DNA of 64,000 nt from Rugosimonospora africana (GCF_016862975.1 NZ_BONZ01000064.1:1-64000), one strand, 5' to 3'. Numbered from the stretch's first letter, positions 37,704 to 47,319 are shown. Notes: generated from the letters alone by a model not told the origin. Translations and numbers: made by a program.

Positions 37704-38437
37704 TAATCCGCCGAACGTCCAGGGGAATGTGCGCTCCCCGACCACGCCGAGGGATCCGCCTGCCAGGCGCGGGCTCCGTCGAGGATCGCCGCGTGCGCCG
37801 CGCGGGCCAGCCGGGAGCCCCAGGCCGAGCGGGGGCCGCAGTACTGCTCGACCGGCCCCTCGGCCGGGCAGACCACGCAGACCGCGTCGGTGCAGGTACC
37901 CGTTGCCTCGATGCCCGTCTGCCAGATGGCCTGAGCCTTGCCCTCGGTGACCGTGGTCACGGCGTTCACCAGCGCCGCGGCGGACAGCCGCACCGGTACC
38001 CGCGCCACGATGTTGATCGTGCCCACCGGCTGCCGGGGAACCCGCCGGCCGGCCGTGCCCGGGTTGTCGCCCGAGGCGGGACCGTGGTCCCCGGCCGCCG
38101 CCCAGCAGGGCAGGCCCAGACCGACGGTGGCGGTCACCGACACCCCACCGTCCGAGCCGCTGACCCTCCTGGCCACGTCGAGTCCGGTCAGCAGGCCGAT
38201 GCCGGGTCCGTCGCCCAGGCCGAGACCGGCGGCCAGCTCCGTGAGGTGTACGTCCGGGTCGTCACGGTCGTACCACATCGGCACCGTCGCGTTCAGTGCC
38301 CAGTTCCGGATCCCGATCCCGCCGCCGAGGGGTCCCGACGAGATCGCGAGTAACGGCCGGTCAAAGCGCCACACCAGTACCGGGACCTCGGCCCCGGCCT
38401 CGACCCGGCTGGCCAGGATGGGTTGCACGCCAGACAT
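37703..38437 (-). CDS. cbiZ: Adenosylcobinamide amidohydrolase
   Basis: 244 aa from ATG 38437 (GTG 38452 is possible). CbiZ removes the aminopropanol side chain of salvaged adenosylcobinamide so it can re-enter B12 synthesis. The family signature region is clear: [20 protein letters not shown] and [16 protein letters not shown]. The stop codon overlaps the border of repeat copy 3. Divergent from crp. No other cobalamin gene is in the window. Confidence 0.85.
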   Translation of the reverse strand: MSGVQPILASRVEAGAEVPVLVWRFDRPLLAISSGPLGGGIGIRNWALNATVPMWYDRDDPDVHLTELAAGLGLGDGPGIGLLTGLDVARRVSGSDGGVSVTATVGLGLPCWAAAGDHGPASGDNPGTAGRRVPRQPVGTINIVARVPVRLSAAALVNAVTTVTEGKAQAIWQTGIEATGTCTDAVCVVCPAEGPVEQYCGPRSAWGSRLARAAHAAILDGARAWQADPSAWSGSAHSPGRSAD

Positions 38438-38501
38438 CGTCCCGCCAGCCACCGCTGCCGATCTTCCCGGGGTGGACGCCCTGTTCGGCGTGGCGTGTGC
38501 C

Positions 38502-38507
38502 TAGACT
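38502..38507 (+). promoter_or_regulatory. Candidate -10 box of crp
   Basis: TAGACT 38 nt before the crp ATG in the 107-bp divergent gap with cbiZ; no convincing -35 hexamer. Confidence 0.35.
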
Positions 38508-38544
38508 GGCCTGGCGCGGTCACGCGCGAGCGGAGGTGTGCGGG

Positions 38545-39222
38545 ATGGACGAGGTACTGGCTCGGAGCGGGATTTTCCAGGGCGTGGACCCCGAAGCCGC
38601 GGAATCACTCGCCAAGGAGATGGACACCATCGAGGCCCGCAAGGGTGAGGTGATCTTCAACGAGGGCGAGCCCGGCGACAGTCTGTACATCGTGCTGTCC
38701 GGAAAGATCAAGCTGGGCCGGCGCGCCGCGGACGGCCGGCAGAACCTGGTCGCCATCATGGGACCGTCGGACATGATGGGCGAATTGTCCCTGTTCGACC
38801 CCGGCCCGCGTACCGCTACTGCCACTGCCGTCACCGATGCCCGAGTCGCCCGGCTGCGCAAGCAGGCGCTGCGCCCGTGGCTCACCAACCGGCCGGAGAT
38901 CGCCGAGCAGTTGCTGCGGGTGCTGGCCCGCCGGCTGCGCCGGACCAACGACTCGCTGGCCGATCTGATCTTCACCGACGTGCCCGGCCGGGTCGCGAAG
39001 AACCTGCTCCAGATGGCCGGCCGGTTCGGCACCAGGGACGGCGGAGTCCTCCGGGTCACCCACGACCTCACTCAGGAGGAGTTGGCCCAGCTCGTCGGCG
39101 CGTCCCGGGAGACGGTCAACAAGGCGCTGGCCGACTTCGCCTCGCGCGGCTGGCTGCGGCTCGACGGCAAGAGCGTGATCATCCTCGACCCCGAGCGACT
39201 GGCCCGGCGGGCCCGCGTTTGA
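38545..39222 (+). CDS. crp: cAMP receptor protein family regulator
   Basis: 225 aa from ATG 38545, preceded by GGAGG (38532-38536). The cyclic-nucleotide pocket [17 protein letters not shown] has the conserved Glu, Arg and Thr that contact cAMP. The C-terminal winged helix has [20 protein letters not shown]. Ortholog of the Crp next to nth in M. tuberculosis (Rv3676) and Streptomyces. The adenylyl cyclase at 48359-52084 could supply its ligand. Confidence 0.95.
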   Translation: MDEVLARSGIFQGVDPEAAESLAKEMDTIEARKGEVIFNEGEPGDSLYIVLSGKIKLGRRAADGRQNLVAIMGPSDMMGELSLFDPGPRTATATAVTDARVARLRKQALRPWLTNRPEIAEQLLRVLARRLRRTNDSLADLIFTDVPGRVAKNLLQMAGRFGTRDGGVLRVTHDLTQEELAQLVGASRETVNKALADFASRGWLRLDGKSVIILDPERLARRARV

Positions 39223-39331
39223 TCGCGCGCCACTGAGGCGATCGCTTTCCCTTGACACAGACCGGAGTGCACCTGGCGGGCCAAAAACATGCAGGCTTGA
39301 CTGTTTGTTTGTGCCCGGGCACCCTGACGGC

Positions 39332-39928
39332 ATGCTGACCCGGACCCCACAGCGGGAACGCAGCCGGGCGACCCAGTTGCGGCTGCTTGAAGCGACGGTC
39401 GACTGCCTGGTCGAGCACGGCTGGTCGGGTACCACGACGACGCTCATCGCCCAGAAGGCCGGCGTGTCGCGGGGCGCACAGCTGCACCACTACCCGACCA
39501 AGGCCGCCCTGGTTCTGGCCGCCGTCGAGCACCTCGCCCAGCGCCGGGCCGAAGAGATCCGCGCCGAGGCCCTCCGGCTGCCGCCCGGCCGCATCGATCA
39601 GGTCATCGACCTGCTGGCCAGCGCGTTCACCGGCCCGCTGTACGTCGCCGCGTTGGAGGTGTGGGTCGCCGGGCGCACGGAGCCGGAGCTGCGCCAGGCG
39701 CTCGAACCGCTCGAGGCCCGGGTCGGCCGGGACCTGTACCGGCTGACCGTGGACCTGCTCGGCGCGGACGACAGCAGGCCACCGGTGCGCGAGGCAGTGC
39801 AGGCCACCCTCGACCTGCTGCGTGGCCTGGGCGTCGCCAACCTGCTCAGCGACGACTCCGCCCGCCGCCAGACCATCATCGCCGGATGGACCCGCCAGCT
39901 CGCCGCCGTACTCGATCCGAGGCCCTGA
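39332..39928 (+). CDS. TetR-family regulator of the downstream catabolic operon
   Basis: 198 aa from ATG 39332. The N-terminal TetR helix-turn-helix TTLIAQKAGVSRGAQLHHYPTKAALV is plain; the ligand-binding domain is typical. It is the first gene of a co-directional six-gene run and probably represses it. Upstream, 39252-39257 is a TTGACA, and the AT-rich segment 39282-39312 has CAAAAACA opposite TGTTTGTTTG, a possible imperfect operator. Confidence 0.88.
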   Translation: MLTRTPQRERSRATQLRLLEATVDCLVEHGWSGTTTTLIAQKAGVSRGAQLHHYPTKAALVLAAVEHLAQRRAEEIRAEALRLPPGRIDQVIDLLASAFTGPLYVAALEVWVAGRTEPELRQALEPLEARVGRDLYRLTVDLLGADDSRPPVREAVQATLDLLRGLGVANLLSDDSARRQTIIAGWTRQLAAVLDPRP

Positions 39929-39968
39929 ACGCCCATGCCGTCCCCCACTCCGACCCAGAGGAGTACCC

Positions 39969-40790
39969 GTGGTTGATCTTGCCGAAATCCTCGTCGACCT
40001 GCGCGACGAGTCCGAGGACCTGGACAGGATCGTGGCCGGCCTGCCCGACGGCGACTGGCAACGGCAGACTCCCGCGGAAGGTTGGACGATCGCCCACCAG
40101 ATCTCGCATCTGACCTGGACCGACCGGGCCGCCCTCCGGTCGGTGACCGATCCCGGGCGTTTCGCCGAGCTGGTCGCGGAGGCGCTGACCGATCCGACCG
40201 GGTACATGGACCGGGCCGCCGAGGACGGTCTCGCCGAGCCGGCCGAGTTGCTGCGCCGGTGGCGGGACAGCCGGGCCGAACTGGCCGCCGCGCTCGCCGC
40301 CGCTCCGCCGCGGGACCGGCTGCCCTGGTTCAGCGTGGACATGACTCCGGCGTCGATGGCCACCGCGCGCCTGATGGAGACCTGGGCGCACGGCGAGGAC
40401 GTCTCGCTGGCGCTGCACGAGGCCCGGTTGCCGGCCAGGCGCCTGCGGCACGTCGCTTGGCTGGGCTGGCGGACGCTGCCGTACGGGTTCCTCACCCACG
40501 GCCGCCCGGTGCCGACCTCTCCGGTGTACGTCGAGTTGCAGGCCGCGGACGGCGGCGTCTGGGCGTTCGGGCCGCCGGACGCGGCCGACCGGGTGACCGG
40601 ACCCGCGCTCGACTTCTGCCTCCTCGTCACGCAGCGCCGGCACCGCGACGACCTGGCTCTGGACGCGACCGGGCAGACCGCCGACGAGTGGCTGGATGTG
40701 GCGCAGGCATTCGCCGGTCCACCGGGGGCGGGCCGGCGCCCGAAACCGGCCCACAACCTAGAAGACGCTGAGGCGGTGACCCGCCCATGA
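39969..40790 (+). CDS. TIGR03084-type metal-binding (DinB/maleylpyruvate isomerase-like) protein
   Basis: 273 aa from GTG 39969, with GAGGAG upstream. The N-terminal DinB-like four-helix region has EGWTIAHQISHLTWTD, where the His residues would bind metal; the second metal region is TARLMETWAHGEDV. This family often accompanies AtuA-like and acyl-CoA carboxylase genes in actinobacteria; the reaction is not known. Overlaps the next start by 4 nt. Confidence 0.8.
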   Translation: MVDLAEILVDLRDESEDLDRIVAGLPDGDWQRQTPAEGWTIAHQISHLTWTDRAALRSVTDPGRFAELVAEALTDPTGYMDRAAEDGLAEPAELLRRWRDSRAELAAALAAAPPRDRLPWFSVDMTPASMATARLMETWAHGEDVSLALHEARLPARRLRHVAWLGWRTLPYGFLTHGRPVPTSPVYVELQAADGGVWAFGPPDAADRVTGPALDFCLLVTQRRHRDDLALDATGQTADEWLDVAQAFAGPPGAGRRPKPAHNLEDAEAVTRP

Positions 40791-42448
40791 TCCGGATCGG
40801 CAACGCGTCCGGCTTCTACGGCGACCGGTTCGACGCGTTCCAGGAGATGCTGACCGGCGGCGACCTGGACGTGCTGACCGGCGACTACCTGGCCGAGCTG
40901 ACCATGCTGATCCTCGGCCGGGATCGGGCCCGGGACCCGTCCCTCGGGTACGCCCGCACGTTCCTGCGCCAGCTGCGCTCCTGTCTCGGCGAGGCGCTCG
41001 ACCGGGGGGTGAAGATCGTGGTGAACGCGGGCGGCCTGAATCCCGCCGGGCTCGCCGACGCGCTGACCGAGCTGGCCGATTCCGCCGGCCGGCCCGCCGC
41101 CATCGGATACGTGACCGGGGACGCGATCGAGCGGCCGGACGCCCTGGCCGCGAACGCGTACCTGGGTGCCTTCGGTATCGCCGAGTGCCTGCGCGGCGGC
41201 GCGGACATCGTGGTGACCGGCCGGGTGACCGACGCCTCGCTGGTAGTCGGTCCGGCCATCGCCCGGTACGGCTGGGAACGCACCGACTTCGACCGGCTGG
41301 CCGGCGCGACCGTCGCCGGACACATCCTGGAGTGCGGCACCCAGGCCACCGGCGGCAACTTCGCGTTCTTCACCGAGCTGGCCGACATGCGGCGCCCGGG
41401 CTTCCCGATCGCCGAGATCGAGCCGGACGGTTCCTGCGTCATCACCAAGCATCCGGGTACCGGGGGCGCGGTCACCGCCGAGACGGTGACCGCTCAGCTG
41501 CTGTACGAGATCGACGCGCCGGACTATCTCGGACCCGACGTGGTGTCCCGCTTCGACACGATCCAGCTCACCGAGATCGGGCCGGACCGCATCGGAGTCA
41601 GCGGGGTACGCGGCACGCCGCCACCGGAGACGCTCAAGGTCGGGGTGACCAGCCTGGGCGGGTTCCGCAACTCGATGACGTTCGTGCTCACCGGACTGGA
41701 CATCGAGGCGAAGGCGGCGCTGGTGCGGGACCAGCTGACCGATGCGGTGGGCTGGGACGGGTTGGAGTTCGACCTCGCCCGTACCGACCATGCCGATCCG
41801 GAGACCACCGAGACGGCCAGCGCGCTGCTGCACGTACACCTGCGTGACGCCGACCCGAAGCGGGCCGGGCGGGCCTTCTCGCAGGCGGCGGTGGAGCTGG
41901 CACTCGGCTCGTACCCGGGCTGCACCCTCACGACGCTGCCCGGCGACGCCACCCCGTACGGCACGTTCACCGCCGACTTCGTACCGCAGGACGCGGTACC
42001 GCACACCGCCGTTCTGCCGGACGGGACCCGGGTGGCGATCGCCCCGCCCCCGGTCACCGCGCCGGTGCCGGCGAGGCCCTCGGACCACGGCGCACCGGAG
42101 GAACCGCGTGGTGGAAACACTCTGCGGGTCCCGTTCGGCACCATGTTCGGGGCGCGCTCCGGCGACAAGGGAGGCGACGCCAACCTCGGTGTGTGGGCAC
42201 GCAATGACCGCCGGTACGAGTGGCTGCGCTGGTTCCTGACCGCCGACCGGGTGCGGGAACTGCTGCCGGAGACCGCGTCGCTTCCCATCGATCGGTACGA
42301 GCTGCCCAACCTGCGGGCGGTCAACCTCGTCATCCGCGGCCTCCTCGGACCCGGTGTGGCCGGCTCGACCCGGTTCGATCCTCAGGCCAAGGCGCTCGGT
42401 GAGTGGCTGCGCGCCAAGCTCGTCGACATCCCAGAGAGCCATCGGTGA
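40787..42448 (+). CDS. AtuA-like protein (DUF1446), acyclic terpene/branched acyl utilisation
   Basis: 553 aa. Begins MIRIGNASGFYGDRFDAFQEM, the typical start of the family; GGLNPAGLADAL and RVTDASLVVGPA lie in the N-terminal half. The C-terminal part (from about residue 445, RVPFGTMFGARSGDKGGDAN) is the small domain often seen as a separate AtuA C-terminal protein, so this is the fused form. AtuA is required for citronellol/geraniol catabolism in Pseudomonas, but its chemistry is unknown. Confidence 0.85.
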   Translation: MIRIGNASGFYGDRFDAFQEMLTGGDLDVLTGDYLAELTMLILGRDRARDPSLGYARTFLRQLRSCLGEALDRGVKIVVNAGGLNPAGLADALTELADSAGRPAAIGYVTGDAIERPDALAANAYLGAFGIAECLRGGADIVVTGRVTDASLVVGPAIARYGWERTDFDRLAGATVAGHILECGTQATGGNFAFFTELADMRRPGFPIAEIEPDGSCVITKHPGTGGAVTAETVTAQLLYEIDAPDYLGPDVVSRFDTIQLTEIGPDRIGVSGVRGTPPPETLKVGVTSLGGFRNSMTFVLTGLDIEAKAALVRDQLTDAVGWDGLEFDLARTDHADPETTETASALLHVHLRDADPKRAGRAFSQAAVELALGSYPGCTLTTLPGDATPYGTFTADFVPQDAVPHTAVLPDGTRVAIAPPPVTAPVPARPSDHGAPEEPRGGNTLRVPFGTMFGARSGDKGGDANLGVWARNDRRYEWLRWFLTADRVRELLPETASLPIDRYELPNLRAVNLVIRGLLGPGVAGSTRFDPQAKALGEWLRAKLVDIPESHR

Positions 42449-42455
42449 GGTTCGC

Positions 42456-44054
42456 ATGCCGGTTCTGAGCAGTGCCGTCGATCCCGCGTCGGCGTCCTAT
42501 CTGGACAATCGAAACGCCATGCTGAAACGGCTGGCCGAGCTGGACAGTGCGCTGGCCGCCGCCCGGGACGGGGGCGGGGAACGGTACGTGCGCCGGCACC
42601 GTTCCCGCGGCAAGCTGCTGCCCCGGGAGCGCATCGAGCTGTTGCTCGACCGGGACGCCCCGTTTCTCGAACTGTGCCCGGTGGCCGCATGGGGCTCGGA
42701 CTATCCGGTCGGTGCGAGCACGGTCGGTGGGATCGGCACCGTCGAGGGCGTCGATTGCATGATCGTCGCGACCGATCCGACGGTACGCGGCGGCGCCGTC
42801 AACCCGTACGCGCTGAAGAAATCCCAGCGGCTGGGCCGGATCGCGGCCGAGAACCGGCTGCCCCTGATCAACCTGGTCGAGTCCGGCGGGGCAGACCTGC
42901 CGTCCCAGTCGGAGATCTTCATCCCGGGCGGCGCCGTGTTCCGCGACCTGACTCAGGCGAGCGCGGACCGCCGGCCGACGATCGCGGTGGTGTTCGGCAA
43001 CGCGACGGCCGGTGGCGCATACATCCCCGGCATGTCCGACTACACGATCCTGGTGCGCGAGCAGGCGAAGGTGTTCCTGGCCGGGCCGCCGCTGGTACAG
43101 ATGGCCACCGGTGAACGTACCGACGACGAGTCGCTGGGCGGTGCGCAGATGCACGCGACCCGTTCGGGGCTCGCGGACTTCCTGGCGGAAGACGAGCGGG
43201 ACGCGATCCGGTTGGCCCGGCTCGTGGTGCGGCGGCTCAATTGGCGGCGCCGGGGCAACCAGCCGCGGCCGGTGGCGGCACCGCCCCGGTACGACCAAGA
43301 AGACCTGCTCGGTGTCGCCAGCGCGGACCAGCGCATCCCGTACGACCCCCGGGAGATTCTGGCCCGGATCCTGGACGGTTCCGAGTTCGACGAGTTCAAA
43401 CCCCTGTACGGCACCGCCCTGGTGACCGGCTGGGGAGAACTGTGCGGGTACCCGATCGGGGTGCTGGCCAACGCGCGTGGCGTGCTGTTCTCCGAGGAGT
43501 CGCAGAAGGCCGCGCAGTTCATCCAGCTGGCCAACACGAGCGACACCCCGCTGTTGTTCCTGCAGAACACCACCGGGTACATGGTCGGGGAAAGTTACGA
43601 GCAGGGCGGCATCATCAAGCATGGCGCCCTGATGATCAACGCGGTGGCCAATTCGGGGGTGCCACACCTGACCGTCAACGTCGGTGCCAGCTACGGCGCC
43701 GGCAACTACGGGATGTGCGGGCGCGCCTTCGATCCCCGGTTCCTGTTCAGCTGGCCCCACGCGCGCTCGGCCGTGATGGGCGCCGCTCAGCTTGCCGGCA
43801 CTCTGGAGATCGTGGCTCGGCAGGCCGCGGCGGCACGCGGGCAGGAGTTCGACGAGGACGCGGCGACCGTGATCCGCCTCGGGGTGGAGCAGCAGATCGA
43901 CCGGGAGTCGGTGGCGCTGTTCCTGTCCGGCAAGCTCTACGACGACGGCGTCATCGACCCGCGTGATACCCGTACCGTGCTCGGCCTCGCGCTCTCCGCC
44001 GTCCACAGTGGACCGGTCAGGGGCGCCGCCGGCTTCGGCGTGTTCCGGATGTAG
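42456..44054 (+). CDS. Acyl-CoA carboxylase, carboxyltransferase (beta) subunit
   Basis: 532 aa from ATG 42456 with GTGAGG 5 nt before. Both halves of the carboxyltransferase fold are present, with oxyanion-hole Gly-rich loops (NATAGGAYIPGMSDY and VGASYGAGNYGMCGRAF). Transfers CO2 from carboxybiotin to an acyl-CoA. It resembles methylcrotonyl- or geranyl-CoA carboxylase beta subunits (MCCB/AtuC/LiuB type) more than propionyl-CoA ones, judged by context. Confidence 0.92.
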   Translation: MPVLSSAVDPASASYLDNRNAMLKRLAELDSALAAARDGGGERYVRRHRSRGKLLPRERIELLLDRDAPFLELCPVAAWGSDYPVGASTVGGIGTVEGVDCMIVATDPTVRGGAVNPYALKKSQRLGRIAAENRLPLINLVESGGADLPSQSEIFIPGGAVFRDLTQASADRRPTIAVVFGNATAGGAYIPGMSDYTILVREQAKVFLAGPPLVQMATGERTDDESLGGAQMHATRSGLADFLAEDERDAIRLARLVVRRLNWRRRGNQPRPVAAPPRYDQEDLLGVASADQRIPYDPREILARILDGSEFDEFKPLYGTALVTGWGELCGYPIGVLANARGVLFSEESQKAAQFIQLANTSDTPLLFLQNTTGYMVGESYEQGGIIKHGALMINAVANSGVPHLTVNVGASYGAGNYGMCGRAFDPRFLFSWPHARSAVMGAAQLAGTLEIVARQAAAARGQEFDEDAATVIRLGVEQQIDRESVALFLSGKLYDDGVIDPRDTRTVLGLALSAVHSGPVRGAAGFGVFRM

Positions 44055-44062
44055 TGGAGGCT

Positions 44063-46117
44063 GTGTTGATCCGTCGACTGCTGGTGGCCAACCGGGGCGA
44101 GATCGCCCGCCGGGTGTTCGCCACCTGCCGGGCCATGGGTATCGAGACCGTCGCCGTGTACTCCGATCCCGATGCCGGCGCATCGCACACACAGGAGGCA
44201 GACCGCGCGGTACGCCTGCCCGGCGACGCCGCCGCGGCCACGTACCTGCGGGCCGACCTGCTCGTCGAGGCCGCGCTACGGGCCGGCGCCGACGCGGTGC
44301 ACCCCGGCTACGGGTTCCTGTCGGAGAATGCGGGCTTCGCCGAGACGGTACTCGACGCGGGACTGACCTGGGTCGGGCCGCCGGCGAAGGCGATCGCCGC
44401 GATGGGGTCGAAGCTGGAGGCCAAGCGACTGCTCGCGGACGCCGGGGTGCCGATGCTGCCGTCCACTGTGGACCCGGCACACGTCACCTCGTTTCCGGTG
44501 CTGGTGAAGGCGTCCTCGGGTGGCGGAGGGCGGGGCATGCGGATCGTCCGCGACCCGGGCGAACTGGCCGCCGCCGTGGACGCGGCACGGCGCGAGGCGG
44601 CTGCCGCTTTCGGCGACGGTACGGTCTTCTGCGAGCGGTACGTGGAGCGCGGCCGGCACATCGAGGTCCAGGTCTTCGCCGACTCGCAGGGCAACACCGT
44701 CGCGCTCGGCGAGCGCGAATGCTCCATCCAGCGGCGGCACCAGAAGATCATCGAGGAGGCCCCGTCGCCGGCCGTCACGCCGGAACTGCGCCGGGCGCTG
44801 TACGAGGCGGCCACCGGCGCCGCCCAGGCGGTCGGGTACGTCGGCGCCGGTACCGTGGAATTCCTGCTCGACCCCTCGGGAGAGTTCTACTTCCTCGAGA
44901 TGAACACCCGGCTGCAGGTGGAGCACCCGGTCACCGAGGGCGTGCTGGGCATCGACCTGGTGCGGTTGCAGCTCCTGGTCGCCGAGGGCGCACCGCTGCC
45001 GTTCACCGAACCGCCGCCGGTACGCGGCCACGCGATCGAAGCCCGGCTCTACGCGGAGGATCCCGCGCACGACTGGCGGCCGTCCACCGGGACTCTGCAC
45101 CGCTTCGAGATACCCGGCGTGGTGGAGTCGTTCCGGCCGGCGGACCGGGCCGGGCTGCGGCTGGACTCCGGGGTGGCCGGTGGCTCGGTGATACCGGTGC
45201 ACTACGACCCGATGCTGGCGAAGCTCATCGCCTGGGCGCCGTCCCGGGCGGAGGCCGCCCGGCTGCTCGCCGCCGCGCTCGCGTCGGCCCGGGTGCACGG
45301 TGTCGTGACGAACCGGGACCTGCTGGTCCGGGTGCTGCGCGAGGCGGAGTTCGGCGAGGGAGGTACGGACACCGGGTTCCTCGACCGGCATCCGGAGACC
45401 CTGACTCCGCTGGTGTCCACTGTGGATCATCTGCGCCTGCCGTGTCTCGCGGCCGCGCTGGCTTCGGCGGCCGGCCGCGCCTCGGCCCGCTCCGTCGCCG
45501 TACCGTCGGGGTGGCGCAACGTACCGTCCGCGCCGCAGGTGGTCGGGTACGACGGGCCGGCCGGCCCGGTCCAGGTGAGCTACCGGCTGGACCGTACCGG
45601 CGCGCTCGCGGCATGGTCGGTGCTCCCGGTCGCGCGCGGTCGCGCGGGTATCCCGGACGCGCTGTCGCCGCCGTCAGCCGGAGAGGTCGCTCCGGACGCG
45701 GGGAGCTTCGCCGAGGCGGCCGGCGACCCGGTGACCCTGGTGCGGGCCACACCCGACTCGGTCGTCCTGGAGGCCGGCGGCGTGCGTACCGAGTTCGCGG
45801 TGCACCGGGTCGGCGATGTGTCCTACGTGGACGGTGTGGACGGTTGCGTCACGCTCGTCGAGTTGCCCCGGTACCCGCTGCCGGAGCCCGCCCTGGCCGA
45901 GGGCTCGCTCGTCGCGCCGCTGCCCGGAGCCGTCGGGAAGGTACTCGTCGAGCCCGGCCAGAAAGTCGACGCCGGCGCCCTGCTGCTCACCCTCGAAGCG
46001 ATGAAGCTGGAACACCAGGTCTGCGCGCCCGGTCCCGGCGTGGTCACCGAGCTGCTGGTCCAGGCCGGCAGCCAGGTGGACACCGGCACCGTGCTCGCCG
46101 TCATCACCCCCGAATAG
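44063..46117 (+). CDS. Acyl-CoA carboxylase, biotin carboxylase plus biotin carrier (alpha) subunit
   Basis: 684 aa. The start is ambiguous: GTG 44063 or TTG 44066, both just after GGAGG (44056-44060). The biotin carboxylase domain has VLVKASSGGGGRGMRI (ATP loop), the RRHQKIIEEAP segment and EMNTRLQVEHPVTE. The C-terminal biotinyl domain has EAMKLEH with Lys648 as the attachment site. It forms the holoenzyme with the preceding beta subunit. Confidence 0.93.
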   Translation: MLIRRLLVANRGEIARRVFATCRAMGIETVAVYSDPDAGASHTQEADRAVRLPGDAAAATYLRADLLVEAALRAGADAVHPGYGFLSENAGFAETVLDAGLTWVGPPAKAIAAMGSKLEAKRLLADAGVPMLPSTVDPAHVTSFPVLVKASSGGGGRGMRIVRDPGELAAAVDAARREAAAAFGDGTVFCERYVERGRHIEVQVFADSQGNTVALGERECSIQRRHQKIIEEAPSPAVTPELRRALYEAATGAAQAVGYVGAGTVEFLLDPSGEFYFLEMNTRLQVEHPVTEGVLGIDLVRLQLLVAEGAPLPFTEPPPVRGHAIEARLYAEDPAHDWRPSTGTLHRFEIPGVVESFRPADRAGLRLDSGVAGGSVIPVHYDPMLAKLIAWAPSRAEAARLLAAALASARVHGVVTNRDLLVRVLREAEFGEGGTDTGFLDRHPETLTPLVSTVDHLRLPCLAAALASAAGRASARSVAVPSGWRNVPSAPQVVGYDGPAGPVQVSYRLDRTGALAAWSVLPVARGRAGIPDALSPPSAGEVAPDAGSFAEAAGDPVTLVRATPDSVVLEAGGVRTEFAVHRVGDVSYVDGVDGCVTLVELPRYPLPEPALAEGSLVAPLPGAVGKVLVEPGQKVDAGALLLTLEAMKLEHQVCAPGPGVVTELLVQAGSQVDTGTVLAVITPE

Positions 46118-46141
46118 GCGGCTCTAGCGGAAGGTCCGTCG

Positions 46142-47299
46142 ATGGACTTCACGTACACACCAGAACAGCGGCAACTCCGCGACGCGGTCTCGGCACTCGG
46201 CCGCAAGTACGGCCACGGCTACTTCGTCGAGAAAGCCAAGGCCGGCCAGCACACGACCGAGCTGTGGGCCGAGGCCGGCAAGCTCGGCTATCTCGGGGTC
46301 AACGTCCCGGCCGAGTACGGCGGCGGTGGCGGCGGCATCACCGAGCTGGCCATCGTCTGCGAGGAACTGGCCGCGGCCGGCTGCCCGCTGCTCCTGCTGG
46401 TCGTCTCGCCGGCCATCGCGGCCACGGTCATCGCCCGGCACGGCAGCGCCGAACAGCGGACGGAGTTGCTGCCCGGCTTCGCCGACGGTTCGCTCACCGT
46501 GGCCTTCGCGATCACCGAACCGGAAGCCGGCTCCAACGCGCACCGGCTGGCCACGGTGGCCCGGCGAGACGGCGACGACTGGCTGCTGAGCGGCCGGAAG
46601 TGCTTCATCTCCGGAGTGGACCAGGCCGACCGGATCCTGGTGGTCGCGCGGACCACGGACGCGGCGACCGGGAGGCTCAAGCCGGCACTGTTCCTGGTGC
46701 CGACCGACGCGCCCGGCCTGACGAAGTCCAAGCTGGACATGGAGATCGTGTCGCCGGAGAACCAGTGGCTGTTGTACCTCGACGACGTCCGGGTGCCGGC
46801 CGGCGCTTTGATCGGTGACGAGGACGCCGGACTGCCCGCGCTGTTCTCCGGGCTGAATCCGGAACGCATCACGGTCGCCGCGATGAGTGCCGGCACCGCC
46901 CGGTACGCGCTGTCCCGGGCGGCCGACTACGCCGCCAAGCGCGCGGTCTGGGGTAAGCCGATCGGTACCCACCAGGGAGTCGCGCACCCGCTGGCGCACG
47001 CGCAGATCCAGGTCGAGCTGGCCCGGCTGATGATTGCCAAGGCAGCCTCGCTCTACGACGCCGGATCCGATCTGGAGGCCGGAGTGGCGGCGAACATGGC
47101 CAAGTACGCCAGTGCCGAGGCGGCCGCGCTCGCCGTGGACACCGCGATCCAGGTGCACGGCGGGAACGGGATGACCACGGAGTACGGGGTGGCGACGCTG
47201 CTCGGCGCGGTCCGCGCGGGGCGCATCGCACCGGTGTCGCGGGAGATGATTCTCAACTTCGTCGCCCAGCACGTACTCGGGCAGGACAAGTCCTATTAG
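46142..47299 (+). CDS. Acyl-CoA dehydrogenase, isovaleryl-CoA dehydrogenase-like
   Basis: 385 aa FAD enzyme. AFAITEPEAGSNAHRLAT is the FAD/substrate signature and VHGGNGMTTEYGVATLLGAVR the C-terminal one. The usual catalytic Glu near the C-terminus (YEG) is absent. A Glu sits instead at 241 in LNPERITVAA, the position used by isovaleryl-CoA dehydrogenase. This favours a branched-chain substrate and fits a methylcrotonyl/geranyl-type carboxylase upstream. Last gene of the operon, convergent with the kinase. Confidence 0.9.
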   Translation: MDFTYTPEQRQLRDAVSALGRKYGHGYFVEKAKAGQHTTELWAEAGKLGYLGVNVPAEYGGGGGGITELAIVCEELAAAGCPLLLLVVSPAIAATVIARHGSAEQRTELLPGFADGSLTVAFAITEPEAGSNAHRLATVARRDGDDWLLSGRKCFISGVDQADRILVVARTTDAATGRLKPALFLVPTDAPGLTKSKLDMEIVSPENQWLLYLDDVRVPAGALIGDEDAGLPALFSGLNPERITVAAMSAGTARYALSRAADYAAKRAVWGKPIGTHQGVAHPLAHAQIQVELARLMIAKAASLYDAGSDLEAGVAANMAKYASAEAAALAVDTAIQVHGGNGMTTEYGVATLLGAVRAGRIAPVSREMILNFVAQHVLGQDKSY

Positions 47300-47319
47300 G
47301 AAAGCGAGACCAGCCGTCC

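Noticed and set aside
39179-42457. Very long antisense frame (1092 aa) opposite the TetR and AtuA genes
   Set aside because: Shadow frame; low-complexity Arg/Gly/Gln composition and no motif.
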